Position numbers and translations under genes: made by a program
Source of the DNA: a virus
Reading direction: 5' to 3' (one strand)
Virus record (IMG/VR): IMGVR_UViG_3300010396_000003
Coordinates: 88,426-152,425 of that record
Length of the DNA: 64,000 nucleotides
Shown: positions 42,587 to 50,278 of the stretch, piece by piece
Position numbering within the stretch: the stretch's first letter is position 1
Layout of the letters: each line of letters begins with the position of its first letter
Notes under the pieces: generated by a model
The model's input: only the letters and a program-made list of their open reading frames with translations
Database searches by the model: none
What the model was told of the DNA's origin: nothing

Positions 42587-43369
42587 TTATGCTCCTGTAA
42601 AAAGATTTTTGTTCTTCATTTGTTTGCAATACGTCGCATACTGTTTCGGATATTCGTGGTAGGTCTTGCCATCGAGCTCTGTTCCCATTTCAGTTCTGAC
42701 AGCGGCAGATTGCTTAAAAAAGAAGGCCATATCGCGCGCGCGGCAAATCGTCAAAATCTTACGCGCCCAGTCATGTTCCATTGGTCGAAAGTTGTGGGAG
42801 TTATTGCCACTTTCGCCTCCCACAATAAGTTGATGAAATCCGTCAACATGTTCTTCCAGTTCAGGACAAATGTCTTCAAGTAACGGTTCGAGCGATGCAA
42901 ACCTGACTGCGGCAGGAATGTTACGCAAAACATCCATACGTTTCAAGTGCTTCTTAAGTCCAACACTTGTTCCCAACCACACATTTGGATAGCCACTTCC
43001 CCAATCCGCCGGCAATCGCTTTTCGATTAACTGTGGCCGCTTGGTCAGAATCTGATAGATCAGGTTTGGCGTGTCATGAATAATCTGCCAAGCCTCCGGA
43101 CGCCACGCATCGGCTTGCTGAATAAAAAAGTCGGAGAGAGAACAAGTAAAAACCAAATCGCAGCGGTTTGCGCTGGCTGCCTCTCTCTGCCAACGCTTTG
43201 GATCGTTCCATGTCTTTGTGCGCGTTATAGTATCGAATGATCCTTTTCCGCGTGTGCGCTCAATCAAAACTTTTGCGTAACACTTGTCACATTCCTCGCT
43301 TACAACGCGACAACCAATCCAGAAATTCAACGTGCGGTTAGCCCATGAAATACGGGTGCTATCTCCCAC
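42587..43369 (-). CDS. Phage Gp37/Gp68 family protein (DUF5131)
   Basis: A 260-residue protein. TRISWANRTLNFWIGC, then CDKCYAKVL, FVFTCSLSDFFI region, ILTKRP and VNVWLGTSV-like NVWLGTSVGL, ASLEPLL, and IVGGESG match the Gp37/Gp68 (PF07505) family in order. The early Cys cluster resembles a radical-SAM-type site. Found in many phages and prophages; its reaction is not established. The gene has its own promoter upstream. Confidence 0.85.
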   Translation of the reverse strand: MGDSTRISWANRTLNFWIGCRVVSEECDKCYAKVLIERTRGKGSFDTITRTKTWNDPKRWQREAASANRCDLVFTCSLSDFFIQQADAWRPEAWQIIHDTPNLIYQILTKRPQLIEKRLPADWGSGYPNVWLGTSVGLKKHLKRMDVLRNIPAAVRFASLEPLLEDICPELEEHVDGFHQLIVGGESGNNSHNFRPMEHDWARKILTICRARDMAFFFKQSAAVRTEMGTELDGKTYHEYPKQYATYCKQMKNKNLFTGA

Positions 43370-43406
43370 TTTGATGCTCCTGTACTTATATAGTTGTGAA
43401 AGTGTG

Positions 43407-43435
43407 ATTATATACTTGGAGTCTAACTTCTACAA
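43407..43435 (-). promoter_or_regulatory. Promoter upstream of the Gp37/Gp68 gene
   Basis: On the minus strand TATAAT lies at 43412-43407 and a weak TTGTAG at -35 with 17 bases between. The spacer holds TTAGACTCCAA, one base from the operator-like palindrome at 56462 and 7031. The -10 is perfect; the -35 is poor, as expected if an activator binds the spacer. Confidence 0.55.
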
Positions 43436-43472
43436 CAGGAATTTATAACGGTTTTTATTGCGGAATTAGTGC

Positions 43473-43850
43473 CTATTCTGCAAGAGAAAAGATGCGGGTC
43501 GGTGGTGTCTTTTCTTCTGCCTTTAAGAGACGGTCTGCTATTTCCAGATGCGCAAGATAAATGCAATTACAATCGCGTCCTGTCGTATCAAGTATTCCCT
43601 GACGGAAATTCTCTACGTGTCGCGGTCCGCGACGGTCATGAATTTCGAATGCCAGCATCATGATTTCTTTGTTTACGAGTTCCGTTGGCTGTATTTCCTG
43701 TTCTCGTAGTTTCTTTTCGAGTTTACGGATACGGTTTTCGAGTTTATAGATATGGTTCTCTGCATAACGCAGCAGGTACGAAGCACACTGAATCGTGTGC
43801 CAATCTATCTCGTGGGGTGAAAACTTCTTTGCACAGAATGGGCATAGCAT
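43473..43850 (-). CDS. Zinc-finger coiled-coil protein with TRIFSLAE tail
   Basis: A 125-residue protein. The start MLCPFCAKKFSPHEIDWHTI is a C2H2-like knuckle (CPFC...H...H). A coiled coil follows (about 30-52). The last ten residues (EKTPPTRIFSLAE) form the C-terminal tail also seen on four other proteins here. Coupled to the methyltransferase-like gene upstream. Function unknown. Confidence 0.55.
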   Translation of the reverse strand: MLCPFCAKKFSPHEIDWHTIQCASYLLRYAENHIYKLENRIRKLEKKLREQEIQPTELVNKEIMMLAFEIHDRRGPRHVENFRQGILDTTGRDCNCIYLAHLEIADRLLKAEEKTPPTRIFSLAE

Positions 43851-43851
43851 G

Positions 43852-44493
43852 TCATTGATCCAATGTTAGGATTCTGCTTGGCTGTTGTTCATTCTTAGGA
43901 GAAATGATTTCACCGTTTTCATTGGTCGGTTCCACGATCATTCCATAATAATCGACTCTAAGAAGTCTGATTACGTAGCCAGATGTAATTTTGGCTGTTG
44001 GGCATTGCTGCGTTAATTGGCACCGATCGCCGTACTCCATGAGATCAACCTTACCTGGCACATCCCAGTGTTCGGGAATACCCATGGCGCGCTTCATTGC
44101 TTTACTGATCGGCATCTTGCCGGCGCCGTAGGTTACTTTGCCGCGAGTTAAAAATACGGCCGTCTTGTACCGAATGAGCGGTAAGAGCTCACTCCATAAT
44201 TCCCAAGGGTCGCCATAAGTATCGATGTCAATAGCGTTGTAACGGCTTATGTCAAGTGCCTTAATAATGCGCGGAGTTATCTTGACGCGGATCGTGCCAG
44301 GTTGCCGATCGTCTTTATCGACAGGCGTATAACTTAAAACATTTAATTGCTGGCGCAGTCCCTTCCAGATATGACCTTCACCGGCAAATAGATCCAAGAC
44401 CCGCAGTGGTTCAAGCTGCGCTTCTTTGATCACCTTGTACCGGAGGTTCTGCTTGTCCATCAGGCTTCTGTTGTCTGTCTTTTTTGTGCCCAT
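43852..44493 (-). CDS. SAM-dependent methyltransferase-like protein with SRILTLDQ tail
   Basis: A 213-residue protein. VLDLFAGEGHIWKGLRQ (about 33-49) is a class I SAM-binding loop, and NAIDIDTYGDPW (about 86-97) is the strand 4 region where the DxDxYG pattern recalls DNA or tRNA methyltransferases. Ends in a flexible Asn/Pro-rich linker and PSRILTLDQ. It overlaps the preceding HTH gene by 83 bases. Starts at 44493 or 44460 are possible. Confidence 0.55.
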   Translation of the reverse strand: MGTKKTDNRSLMDKQNLRYKVIKEAQLEPLRVLDLFAGEGHIWKGLRQQLNVLSYTPVDKDDRQPGTIRVKITPRIIKALDISRYNAIDIDTYGDPWELWSELLPLIRYKTAVFLTRGKVTYGAGKMPISKAMKRAMGIPEHWDVPGKVDLMEYGDRCQLTQQCPTAKITSGYVIRLLRVDYYGMIVEPTNENGEIISPKNEQQPSRILTLDQ

Positions 44494-44761
44494 TATTTCG
44501 CTTCTTCTTTTTTTGCCGATTCCAAATCAAACAAACAGTCGATGCGGAGACACTATACATCTTCGCAACTTCCGCCTGAGAGGTGCCGGCCTTGAGTTTT
44601 ACTACGATTTCTGCAACCTGTTCGTCGGTCAGCAGTTTTTGCCTGCCGCCCATACGTCCCCACTCGCGGATTTTTTTGCGCGAATACTTCTTTGCGCGAG
44701 CCTTCCCGCCAGCTTTACCGATTTTATAAAAGAATTCCTGTAGTTCCTTACTCTTTTCCAT
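44411..44761 (-). CDS. Helix-turn-helix DNA-binding protein
   Basis: A 116-residue basic protein. KLLTDEQVAEIVVKLKAGTS and QAEVAKMYSVSASTVCLIWN form a resolvase- or MarR-like HTH; the N terminus is Lys/Arg/Gly-rich (GKAGGKARAKKYSRKK) and the tail is again basic. Likely a phage transcriptional regulator. Its end overlaps the methyltransferase-like gene by 83 bases, so the true C terminus is uncertain. Confidence 0.6.
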   Translation of the reverse strand: MEKSKELQEFFYKIGKAGGKARAKKYSRKKIREWGRMGGRQKLLTDEQVAEIVVKLKAGTSQAEVAKMYSVSASTVCLIWNRQKKKKRNNGHKKDRQQKPDGQAEPPVQGDQRSAA

Positions 44762-44767
44762 AAGACC

Positions 44768-45052
44768 TCACTTCGTGTCCATAACGCTGTGTCCGGTAAA
44801 GATACACTCCAGCTTCTCATTGATGTAATTGACCATATGCGATTCAAGCGGTAGAGATTGTCCGGTATGGGCGTTGCATTCCGAAAAGTCGATGCCCTTC
44901 TTGTGCGCTTCTTCACACGCCTTAATATATTCGTTCATTAAGCCACAAAACTCAATGAACGGATGGTTGCCGATTTGGACTGCGGCTGAATAAAAAGCGG
45001 CCGAAGCCATTTTCATTTTATTGATGGCAACTTTTCTTTCAGTGGCGTTCAT
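44768..45052 (-). CDS. Conserved phage hypothetical protein
   Basis: A 94-residue protein I recognise as a widely conserved family: AFYSAAVQIGNHPFIEFCGL, then IDFSECNAHTG and YINEKLECIFTG. Found in phages and in bacterial genomes; no function is established. Cys and His residues might form a metal site. The stop of the gene before it overlaps its start. Confidence 0.65.
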   Translation of the reverse strand: MNATERKVAINKMKMASAAFYSAAVQIGNHPFIEFCGLMNEYIKACEEAHKKGIDFSECNAHTGQSLPLESHMVNYINEKLECIFTGHSVMDTK

Positions 45053-45357
45053 GTAGACTTCCTTTCAAGGATGGCAACCATAAGACCGGTACTGTCGAAT
45101 ACATGCCAGTGTTTATCTTTTCTGGTGCATGTACCATAGAAGCAGCGACCTGTATCTATCGGTACGACCGCAATCATGTTCTGTAGATTTAATTCGCGGA
45201 AGTCGGCTTCGGTTGTCTCGGTTTCCTTAATCGCTTCTCCAACTTCCTGAAGTAAAGTTTCAGTATGTTTTGTCGGTTTAAAACGTCCATTCTGTACAGA
45301 TACATGGAATGCTAACTCATCCATAAGTTTACGAGCGGCATTGGATAAACGATTCAT
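45049..45357 (-). CDS. Hypothetical protein
   Basis: A 102-residue protein, helical start (MNRLSNAARKLMDELAFHVS) then a beta-rich end with GTCTRKDKHWHVF. Coupled to both neighbours by ATGA overlaps. No family recognised. Confidence 0.5.
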   Translation of the reverse strand: MNRLSNAARKLMDELAFHVSVQNGRFKPTKHTETLLQEVGEAIKETETTEADFRELNLQNMIAVVPIDTGRCFYGTCTRKDKHWHVFDSTGLMVAILERKST

Positions 45358-45809
45358 GCAGCATCCTCTGAAATTTCGTTTAGTGCTCTATGGAAAATAT
45401 CCGCTATTTCCTGGTTGGATAGATTCAAAATCTTCAAGCGGATAATTGCGGTAGTAAGTGCCTTCTCGGCTTTTTCCCGTATATTTTCAAGTTGTTTGGT
45501 CGTGAGCGACGGCATAGCCATATCTACCATCCGATGCTCTCCAGCGCTCCTAGAGAGTCTTATGGCGGCTATGTGAATCTTCCTTGCTTCATACTTTACG
45601 GTAATCATTGAATACCGGTTAAATATTGTGGAATAAACTTGGTCCTTGCCAAGCTCTAACAGTTCAGCTTGTGACCATCCGGCGATAAGTAAGCCGCGAT
45701 TGTGTTTTTCATCCCACAGGCGCAGCATCTTTGAAGATGGTTCTTGTTTTGTTCGTTCGCACCATTTCCGAAATCGATCAAATGCTTTCTGTTCTGATTT
45801 ATTGCTCAT
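45354..45809 (-). CDS. Hypothetical protein; leader carries a degenerate Cas12-type repeat
   Basis: A 151-residue protein rich in Lys/Arg and Ala, with a Trp-containing start (RKWCERTKQEPSSKMLRLWD) and helical end. Its leader includes the degenerate repeat unit at 45840-45861, 30 bases before ATG, the same placement as the repeats before 17720 and 55754. GGAGGAC lies eight bases upstream. Function unknown. Confidence 0.55.
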   Translation of the reverse strand: MSNKSEQKAFDRFRKWCERTKQEPSSKMLRLWDEKHNRGLLIAGWSQAELLELGKDQVYSTIFNRYSMITVKYEARKIHIAAIRLSRSAGEHRMVDMAMPSLTTKQLENIREKAEKALTTAIIRLKILNLSNQEIADIFHRALNEISEDAA

Positions 45810-45839
45810 GTTTTAGTCCTCCGACTGTAACATTTCGAT

Positions 45840-46072
45840 GTTCCAACACCCATTCTGTAACAACTGATGCCTGTGCTTGCCGGTATATCTTCATTAGTTT
45901 TGCGTTTGCGGCAGGTATTTGCGCTTTTCGGTTCCAACATCCCTTCTGCTGGACTTTGGTCCACTCTCGAAGAAGTTCCAACACCCTTTCCGTTGGACAC
46001 AGTTCTGCATACGCGAATGATGGTGGTAAAGGTAGTCGTTCCAACACCCTTTCCGTTGGACACAGTTCTGCA
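45840..46072 (-). CRISPR. Irregular Cas12-associated repeat array
   Basis: Four units read leftward (crRNA sense), 3' ends at 46038, 45975, 45931 and 45840. The first two are identical 35-base units: TGCAGAACTGTG, then a hairpin TCCAAC...GTTGGA with a nine-base loop, then AAC. The third keeps the hairpin (TCCAGC, G-U wobble) and the fourth is internally deleted, joining TTACAGAA to TGGGTGTTGGAAC. Gaps are 28, 20 (or 9) and 67 bases, so spacing is uneven. The array starts 32 bases after the Cas12-like stop, on the same strand. No leader, Cas1 or Cas2 is present. Confidence 0.6.
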
Positions 46073-46104
46073 ACCGCTCTGGTAAGGCACGAATATACAG
46101 CACT

Positions 46105-47679
46105 TTACGCATGGGCCGCCATGCTCTTTTTTCGCAAACCTTCCGATTGCACATTATTTCCACGGGTTTGCGAAAAAATCCACCTTACAATATTATGGTC
46201 GCCGTCAGACAAATGTCCCTTGGCGCAGCCTACCTGCGAATCGGAACCGGTCAGATCAACGATTTGACCGCCGCATACGAAGCAACGGACTTCTTCGTTG
46301 TTTTCGATGATTTTACCGTCGCGCTTATGTGCTGCATTGGAAATCGCTATCTTCAGTTTTCCCAATGCGATCCAGTCGCGCCGCTCAGCCCCTTTGTTTG
46401 AGTCTTTCTCTTTTAGTTTTGGAAGATCAATCATCCGCAAAACTACATTAGAATCTGTCACAATCTCTTTGGCCACATTCCCATAGACCCAATCGCGCCG
46501 GCGATTCCACCAATTGCGTAGCATTCTTTCCTTAACTAGATATTGGATATACTGCCGATTCCAGGTCTGTAGACCAGTTTTAATATCGACGTGCTCGCCG
46601 TTGGATTCCAACTCAAAAAGTAACTGGCGTAGACCACGCGCCCCCAATTTATCAAAAGCACCACCCTGGATACCACGTTCGGCCAACCATCCTTGCATTG
46701 ACTTTTTACACGACTGCACGATCTCTGAACGCAATGCGCGGAGATTTGAAATTGCTTCCGGTGAAACGATGGAGTTATTCCTTACAAAAGCGCGAGGAAA
46801 GAAATATTCTTTGATCCGATGACCATTATAAACAACAGCAAAACGGATGCGATCATCGATTAACCGCCAATTTAGATCGACAACCTTAGTCTTATTGTAG
46901 ACTGGCGGCTCTTTCTGTTCAGTTGCGGGATTCCGTTCCGCCGTGAAGGATAGATAGTACTCCCATGGATCAACAAACGACTCCCGCCGACCACAAAAGT
47001 ACACACGCTTATATATTGAATCAACAGGAACCTCGGAATGGAATATGACGTCCAATCCAATTTCGCTTGTTCCAAGCGAAAACCACGCCGTTCCCTGTCG
47101 ACTACGACGGTTATCCCTGCTGTTTGTAAAATATGCTGATGCATCCGGTGGAACCATTCGGAAGCGTTTTGAGTTACCGATCAAGGCTCTATAAGTCGCC
47201 CCGCCGCCAGTGTATCGAACCAGAAGGATGGAGAAATGTGTTATACCGCGCTTCGGTTTTGGAAATCCACCGCCATGTTTTAGTCTCTTGAACACAGACT
47301 TAAAACGATTCACTATATCGGCATTTCTCTCGCGCTCCATACCGTTGCCGGTGGCAGCAACAGAATTTAAATATTCTTCCCACTGTTTCCAGTATTCGGT
47401 ATCACCAAACTTAGGTTTCGGATGTTTTTTCTCCCACTTCTTAATTTCAACGCCGGCCGCTTTACGGTCTGCACGCAGTTGATTCCACGCCTCGCGTTCC
47501 GTAGTCCAGTTAGGATGCGCAGCTAACCAAGCATCGCTGCGTCTCTGCCTTTCATCACAGAGTTGGTTCCAAATCTGCTGTTCACGCATTGCTTCGTTAA
47601 AAATAGGGTCGGGCAATCGAAATGCGTTTGAATGTTCCTTTAAATACGCACGGAATTGTGGGGGATTGTCGATCTTCAT
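46105..47679 (-). CDS. Compact Cas12-like (Cas12m-type) RuvC effector, probably nuclease-dead
   Basis: A 524-residue protein. N-terminal helical and WED-like part to about 255; RuvC-I at VVDLNWRLIDDRIRF with D268; a helical bridge; RuvC-II region NVVLRMIDLPKLKEKD (411-426); a zinc finger CFVC...CAKGH (466-489); RuvC-III DGDHNIVRWI with D494. The W..R...Y, RRD.VY and IDLPKL layout resembles Cas12m (V-U1), whose characterised members bind DNA without cutting. At the RuvC-II position where a Glu is expected I read R415/M416, so a dead catalytic site is predicted. Its stop leads into the repeat array; its start overlaps the AAA+ gene stop (ATGA). Confidence 0.7.
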   Translation of the reverse strand: MKIDNPPQFRAYLKEHSNAFRLPDPIFNEAMREQQIWNQLCDERQRRSDAWLAAHPNWTTEREAWNQLRADRKAAGVEIKKWEKKHPKPKFGDTEYWKQWEEYLNSVAATGNGMERERNADIVNRFKSVFKRLKHGGGFPKPKRGITHFSILLVRYTGGGATYRALIGNSKRFRMVPPDASAYFTNSRDNRRSRQGTAWFSLGTSEIGLDVIFHSEVPVDSIYKRVYFCGRRESFVDPWEYYLSFTAERNPATEQKEPPVYNKTKVVDLNWRLIDDRIRFAVVYNGHRIKEYFFPRAFVRNNSIVSPEAISNLRALRSEIVQSCKKSMQGWLAERGIQGGAFDKLGARGLRQLLFELESNGEHVDIKTGLQTWNRQYIQYLVKERMLRNWWNRRRDWVYGNVAKEIVTDSNVVLRMIDLPKLKEKDSNKGAERRDWIALGKLKIAISNAAHKRDGKIIENNEEVRCFVCGGQIVDLTGSDSQVGCAKGHLSDGDHNIVRWIFSQTRGNNVQSEGLRKKSMAAHA

Positions 47680-48614
47680 GCGGCCCTACCTTTCTTTCTT
47701 TTTTTGACAGCCTCTGCTACCCGTTTCTGGATTTCTTCTTCGCGTTTCTGTCTCATGGTTTGGTGCGCTTTCTTGGCGCGAAGCGAGCCGGCGGTCATGG
47801 CGCCCCCACAGGCTTGACATTCAGTCCGAAAAGGCAGTTCGCAATTCGGATCTTCATGTTTCCAGGTCTTGTGACATCCGTCATTCGGACAGTTGTGTAT
47901 GTGTGCTTCAACGGGCGACAGTTCCTTTGCTTTTGGGATGCCGGAACGATCGGTTCCCATAAGTAGTTCGACTTCCAACTTCATAAGGGCTGCACGGGCA
48001 TTATACCCGCTCTGCTTCGCAATGTCATAAAAACTTAGAGGGTAACTTCCTCCCTCTTTGCGATAGATGCGGCGCAGGAAGTGTTCCATTTCGCCCTCGA
48101 GAGTCTCGTTTTTAAATTCCATGACCCGCGAGCGAGATACGAACCTATCTTCAAATTCCGTGATTTTATTGCAGGTAAAAACCCAAACGGTTAGTGGCGG
48201 CGATGCCGTCCTGTCAAGTTTCGAGAATAAAGCCGTGCGCGCCGCTGATGACATGGAATCCGCTTCATCGATCAAGACCAGGTGGTGCGTCCTGGCTGTA
48301 CCAGCGTTTTTTCCGAAAAAGTTAAACGCACCACGATGACACATTCGTGTCACGGTATCGATAGCTTCGGCATCGCATTTTTGCGATGGAATGTGATGGA
48401 GTTCTGCATCGATTTCTTCGGCGAGAACCTGTGCCATTGTCGTCTTGCCGGTTCCAGACTCGCCAAAGAAAATAAATGATGACGGTGTGATCGGTTTTTT
48501 GACGAAGTTTCTAAAATATTGCTTTACGGCATGGAGACCGATAAAATCATCGATCTCCCGTGGAGCGTACTTCTCGATCAGCGGCGAATCAAGGTTTAAC
48601 TTAGCCTGGCTCAC
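47676..48614 (-). CDS. Clamp-loader-like AAA+ ATPase with zinc finger
   Basis: A 312-residue protein close to the replication-factor-C small subunit type. Walker A GESGTGKTT (51-59), Walker B VLIDEAD (113-119), sensor 1 VFTCN (145-149) and SRSR (160-163, Arg finger) are in canonical order. The C-terminal part has HNCPNDGCHKTW and ECQACGG, a zinc finger not usual in clamp loaders, then a basic coiled tail. It may load a phage sliding clamp or drive a helicase. It is translationally coupled to the Cas12-like gene. Confidence 0.75.
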   Translation of the reverse strand: MSQAKLNLDSPLIEKYAPREIDDFIGLHAVKQYFRNFVKKPITPSSFIFFGESGTGKTTMAQVLAEEIDAELHHIPSQKCDAEAIDTVTRMCHRGAFNFFGKNAGTARTHHLVLIDEADSMSSAARTALFSKLDRTASPPLTVWVFTCNKITEFEDRFVSRSRVMEFKNETLEGEMEHFLRRIYRKEGGSYPLSFYDIAKQSGYNARAALMKLEVELLMGTDRSGIPKAKELSPVEAHIHNCPNDGCHKTWKHEDPNCELPFRTECQACGGAMTAGSLRAKKAHQTMRQKREEEIQKRVAEAVKKRKKGRAA

Positions 48615-48994
48615 TCTGAATCTCCTCTATACCAGAAATTTACAAATACCGGCGTGCCTTCTTCATCTTTTGTTACGTTGGGATGGTTTCTGTCGTCAAC
48701 ATCGTAATCGTAGACCTCGATCACGGTATCAACTGGAACGTTTGTGACGTTTTGAATTAGTCCGCCTTCCATAGTGATGCGGATGCGGACCGGAAACTTC
48801 TCAGCCGCGCGCCTTTCTTTGGCGCGGATTTTTTTGAGATGCTTGGTTTGTTCTACTTCCTTTCGTTCCTCTTTTTTGAGGACCGCGAGACAACGCTTGC
48901 AGGTGATTTCTCTTGTGCTGTATGTCGATCTTTTGCCCGATACTCCGCAACGAGCCGTGTGACTGCTGTTCCTGCCCACCATATGGATTGGCAT
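48611..48994 (-). CDS. Small zinc-motif protein
   Basis: A 127-residue protein from ATG at 48994 with GGAGGGGG upstream. HTARCGVSGKRS and TCKRCL form a His/Cys site near the start; a charged helix (LKKIRAKERRAAEKFPVRIR) and beta-rich end follow. It overlaps the C-terminal part of the methylase-like frame by 194 bases. Not recognised beyond the motif. Confidence 0.5.
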   Translation of the reverse strand: MPIHMVGRNSSHTARCGVSGKRSTYSTREITCKRCLAVLKKEERKEVEQTKHLKKIRAKERRAAEKFPVRIRITMEGGLIQNVTNVPVDTVIEVYDYDVDDRNHPNVTKDEEGTPVFVNFWYRGDSE

Positions 48995-49838
48995 TACCCC
49001 CTCCGTGTAATTCAAAATCAAAAGCGCTTTGTGTTGGAACTTTAACAATCGTTGCAGTATTCGGTATCTTCGGCTGCTCCGAAAAATATTCTTTGAGCGT
49101 TTCTGGTTTTTGTTCAGAGTAAAGGCGATTCAGTTTTAGCGTCCACAACCCAAGTTGATGTGCTGGCGTTTCCCAAGTCGACCAGACTTCGCCGCTAAGC
49201 GTGTTGCCGTGGATTACGACAGCCGGAATATGGAGCAAGGAAAATTGAATGTATGCCATATGCGCAAAGATAGAACGAACATCAGTTGCGGTAATGTGCA
49301 TACATTTCTGGAAATTCACATCGTGATTTTTAAGTACGGCAGCCGCAGCAATTCCCATGACGCCAGTTCCGCAGGCTGGTTCTGCGAGTGTGATAAAACC
49401 ACGATGGTGTATTGGGTTATCGCCTAAGGCTATTTCAGCCATCATCTCAGCCACGTTCCACGGCGTAAACGCTACATCTTTGTCCATCCGAGAGCGGCCG
49501 GCGATTTCATCTGTCATATAGATTTCGCCAAGCGTGTCGTGGAAATTAAAGCAATCGCCGCGACACTCTTTATCGCTATGAATGTGCGGGCTAGTACAAG
49601 ATAGCGAGTTGACCACACACGCCAGCATTTCGGCGAGTAAAGAATGTTCCTCTTTCGAGTAACGGTTAATTATTTCCAGATATCGATCCTCTCTCTCTTG
49701 CCACGGTTTATCTTTGAACTGGAGAGAATTGGCAAGTGTAATAGCTGTAATTTCAGCCCAATCCAAGAGTGCGTTGGAATGCCTGTGAGACATTTCGTGA
49801 ACGATCTTTACGAATCTTTTTTGGTGGGCATCGAACAT
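48801..49838 (-). CDS. N6-adenine DNA methylase-like protein lacking an NPPY motif
   Basis: A class I SAM fold like type I restriction M subunits. From ATG 49838 (GGAG upstream), the fold carries EPACGTGVMGIAAAAVL (SAM loop), then ITATDVRSIFAHMAYIQFSL and HIPAVVIHGNTLSGEVW. This arrangement resembles phage methylase-like proteins lacking a visible NPPY catalytic motif; I do not see one here. The last ~65 residues overlap the 48994 gene in another frame and are Gln/Arg-rich, so the true end may lie near 49000. Start 49904 is an alternative. Confidence 0.6.
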   Translation of the reverse strand: MFDAHQKRFVKIVHEMSHRHSNALLDWAEITAITLANSLQFKDKPWQEREDRYLEIINRYSKEEHSLLAEMLACVVNSLSCTSPHIHSDKECRGDCFNFHDTLGEIYMTDEIAGRSRMDKDVAFTPWNVAEMMAEIALGDNPIHHRGFITLAEPACGTGVMGIAAAAVLKNHDVNFQKCMHITATDVRSIFAHMAYIQFSLLHIPAVVIHGNTLSGEVWSTWETPAHQLGLWTLKLNRLYSEQKPETLKEYFSEQPKIPNTATIVKVPTQSAFDFELHGGGNANPYGGQEQQSHGSLRSIGQKIDIQHKRNHLQALSRGPQKRGTKGSRTNQASQKNPRQRKARG

Positions 49839-50037
49839 TTTTTTTGTCTCCAGGGCACATTTTAAGTTTTCCGACAGCCATTGCCGCGCGGTCACGATCG
49901 CCATGTTGGTACATTGCCTTATGGCCGCTCGGCCTGACACACCAACTCCCGATTGGCGCATGGCAGGTTGGACATGGAACTTCCAGTGCGGGATCGCGCG
50001 GCCAGGTCTCGCCGCAACGCGAGCAAGTTACTGTCAT
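49753..50037 (-). CDS. Zinc-ribbon protein
   Basis: A 94-residue protein. TCSRCGETW, then CPTCHAPIGSWCVRPSGH, matches a small phage/actinobacterial zinc family (CxxCG...CPxC...WC.RPSGH). The C-terminal 30 residues overlap the methylase-like gene by 86 bases and may be unreal; eight A in a row near 49840 could also hide a frameshift. Start at ATG 50037, coupled to the upstream gene. Confidence 0.55.
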   Translation of the reverse strand: MTVTCSRCGETWPRDPALEVPCPTCHAPIGSWCVRPSGHKAMYQHGDRDRAAMAVGKLKMCPGDKKNVRCPPKKIRKDRSRNVSQAFQRTLGLG

Positions 50038-50258
50038 TTGGAATTGATAAGAAGCTCGACCAGCTTACGATCTGGCATTAGCCGAATTATGGAAGCTATT
50101 TTCGCTTCCACTTGCTTGACAATTTTGAGACTGTCGATGAACTCCGGTGCTTGTTTTGCTCTATAGCTGCGCTGCTTTTTCGCCAAGCTCGCCTTGATGA
50201 TTTTGGACTGTTTTTCTCGCTGTTCTTTCGTCCAGACAGACCTCTGCTGCTTCTTCAT
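50034..50258 (-). CDS. Basic helical protein, paralog of 50397-50576
   Basis: Seventy-four residues. WTKEQREKQSKIIKASLAKK is a basic helix seen in NUMOD-like and small phage DNA-binding proteins, and the end (RLMPDRKLVELLINS) pairs with LRALPDKQLIKMVS of the next paralog. Start has GAAAGGAAA upstream and the AAATCCAAA element 21 bases before ATG. Confidence 0.55.
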   Translation of the reverse strand: MKKQQRSVWTKEQREKQSKIIKASLAKKQRSYRAKQAPEFIDSLKIVKQVEAKIASIIRLMPDRKLVELLINSK

Positions 50259-50278
50259 GAGGGGTTTCCTTTCATGTT

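Noticed and set aside
45840-46072. Classic CRISPR array with acquired spacers
   Set aside because: Gaps of 28, about 20 and about 67 bases, one internally deleted unit and no Cas1/Cas2 argue against a normal, actively growing array.
49021-49036. Another repeat copy (GTGTTGGAAC at 49031)
   Set aside because: Only the last ten bases match and no opposing stem arm is present; it lies inside a coding region.
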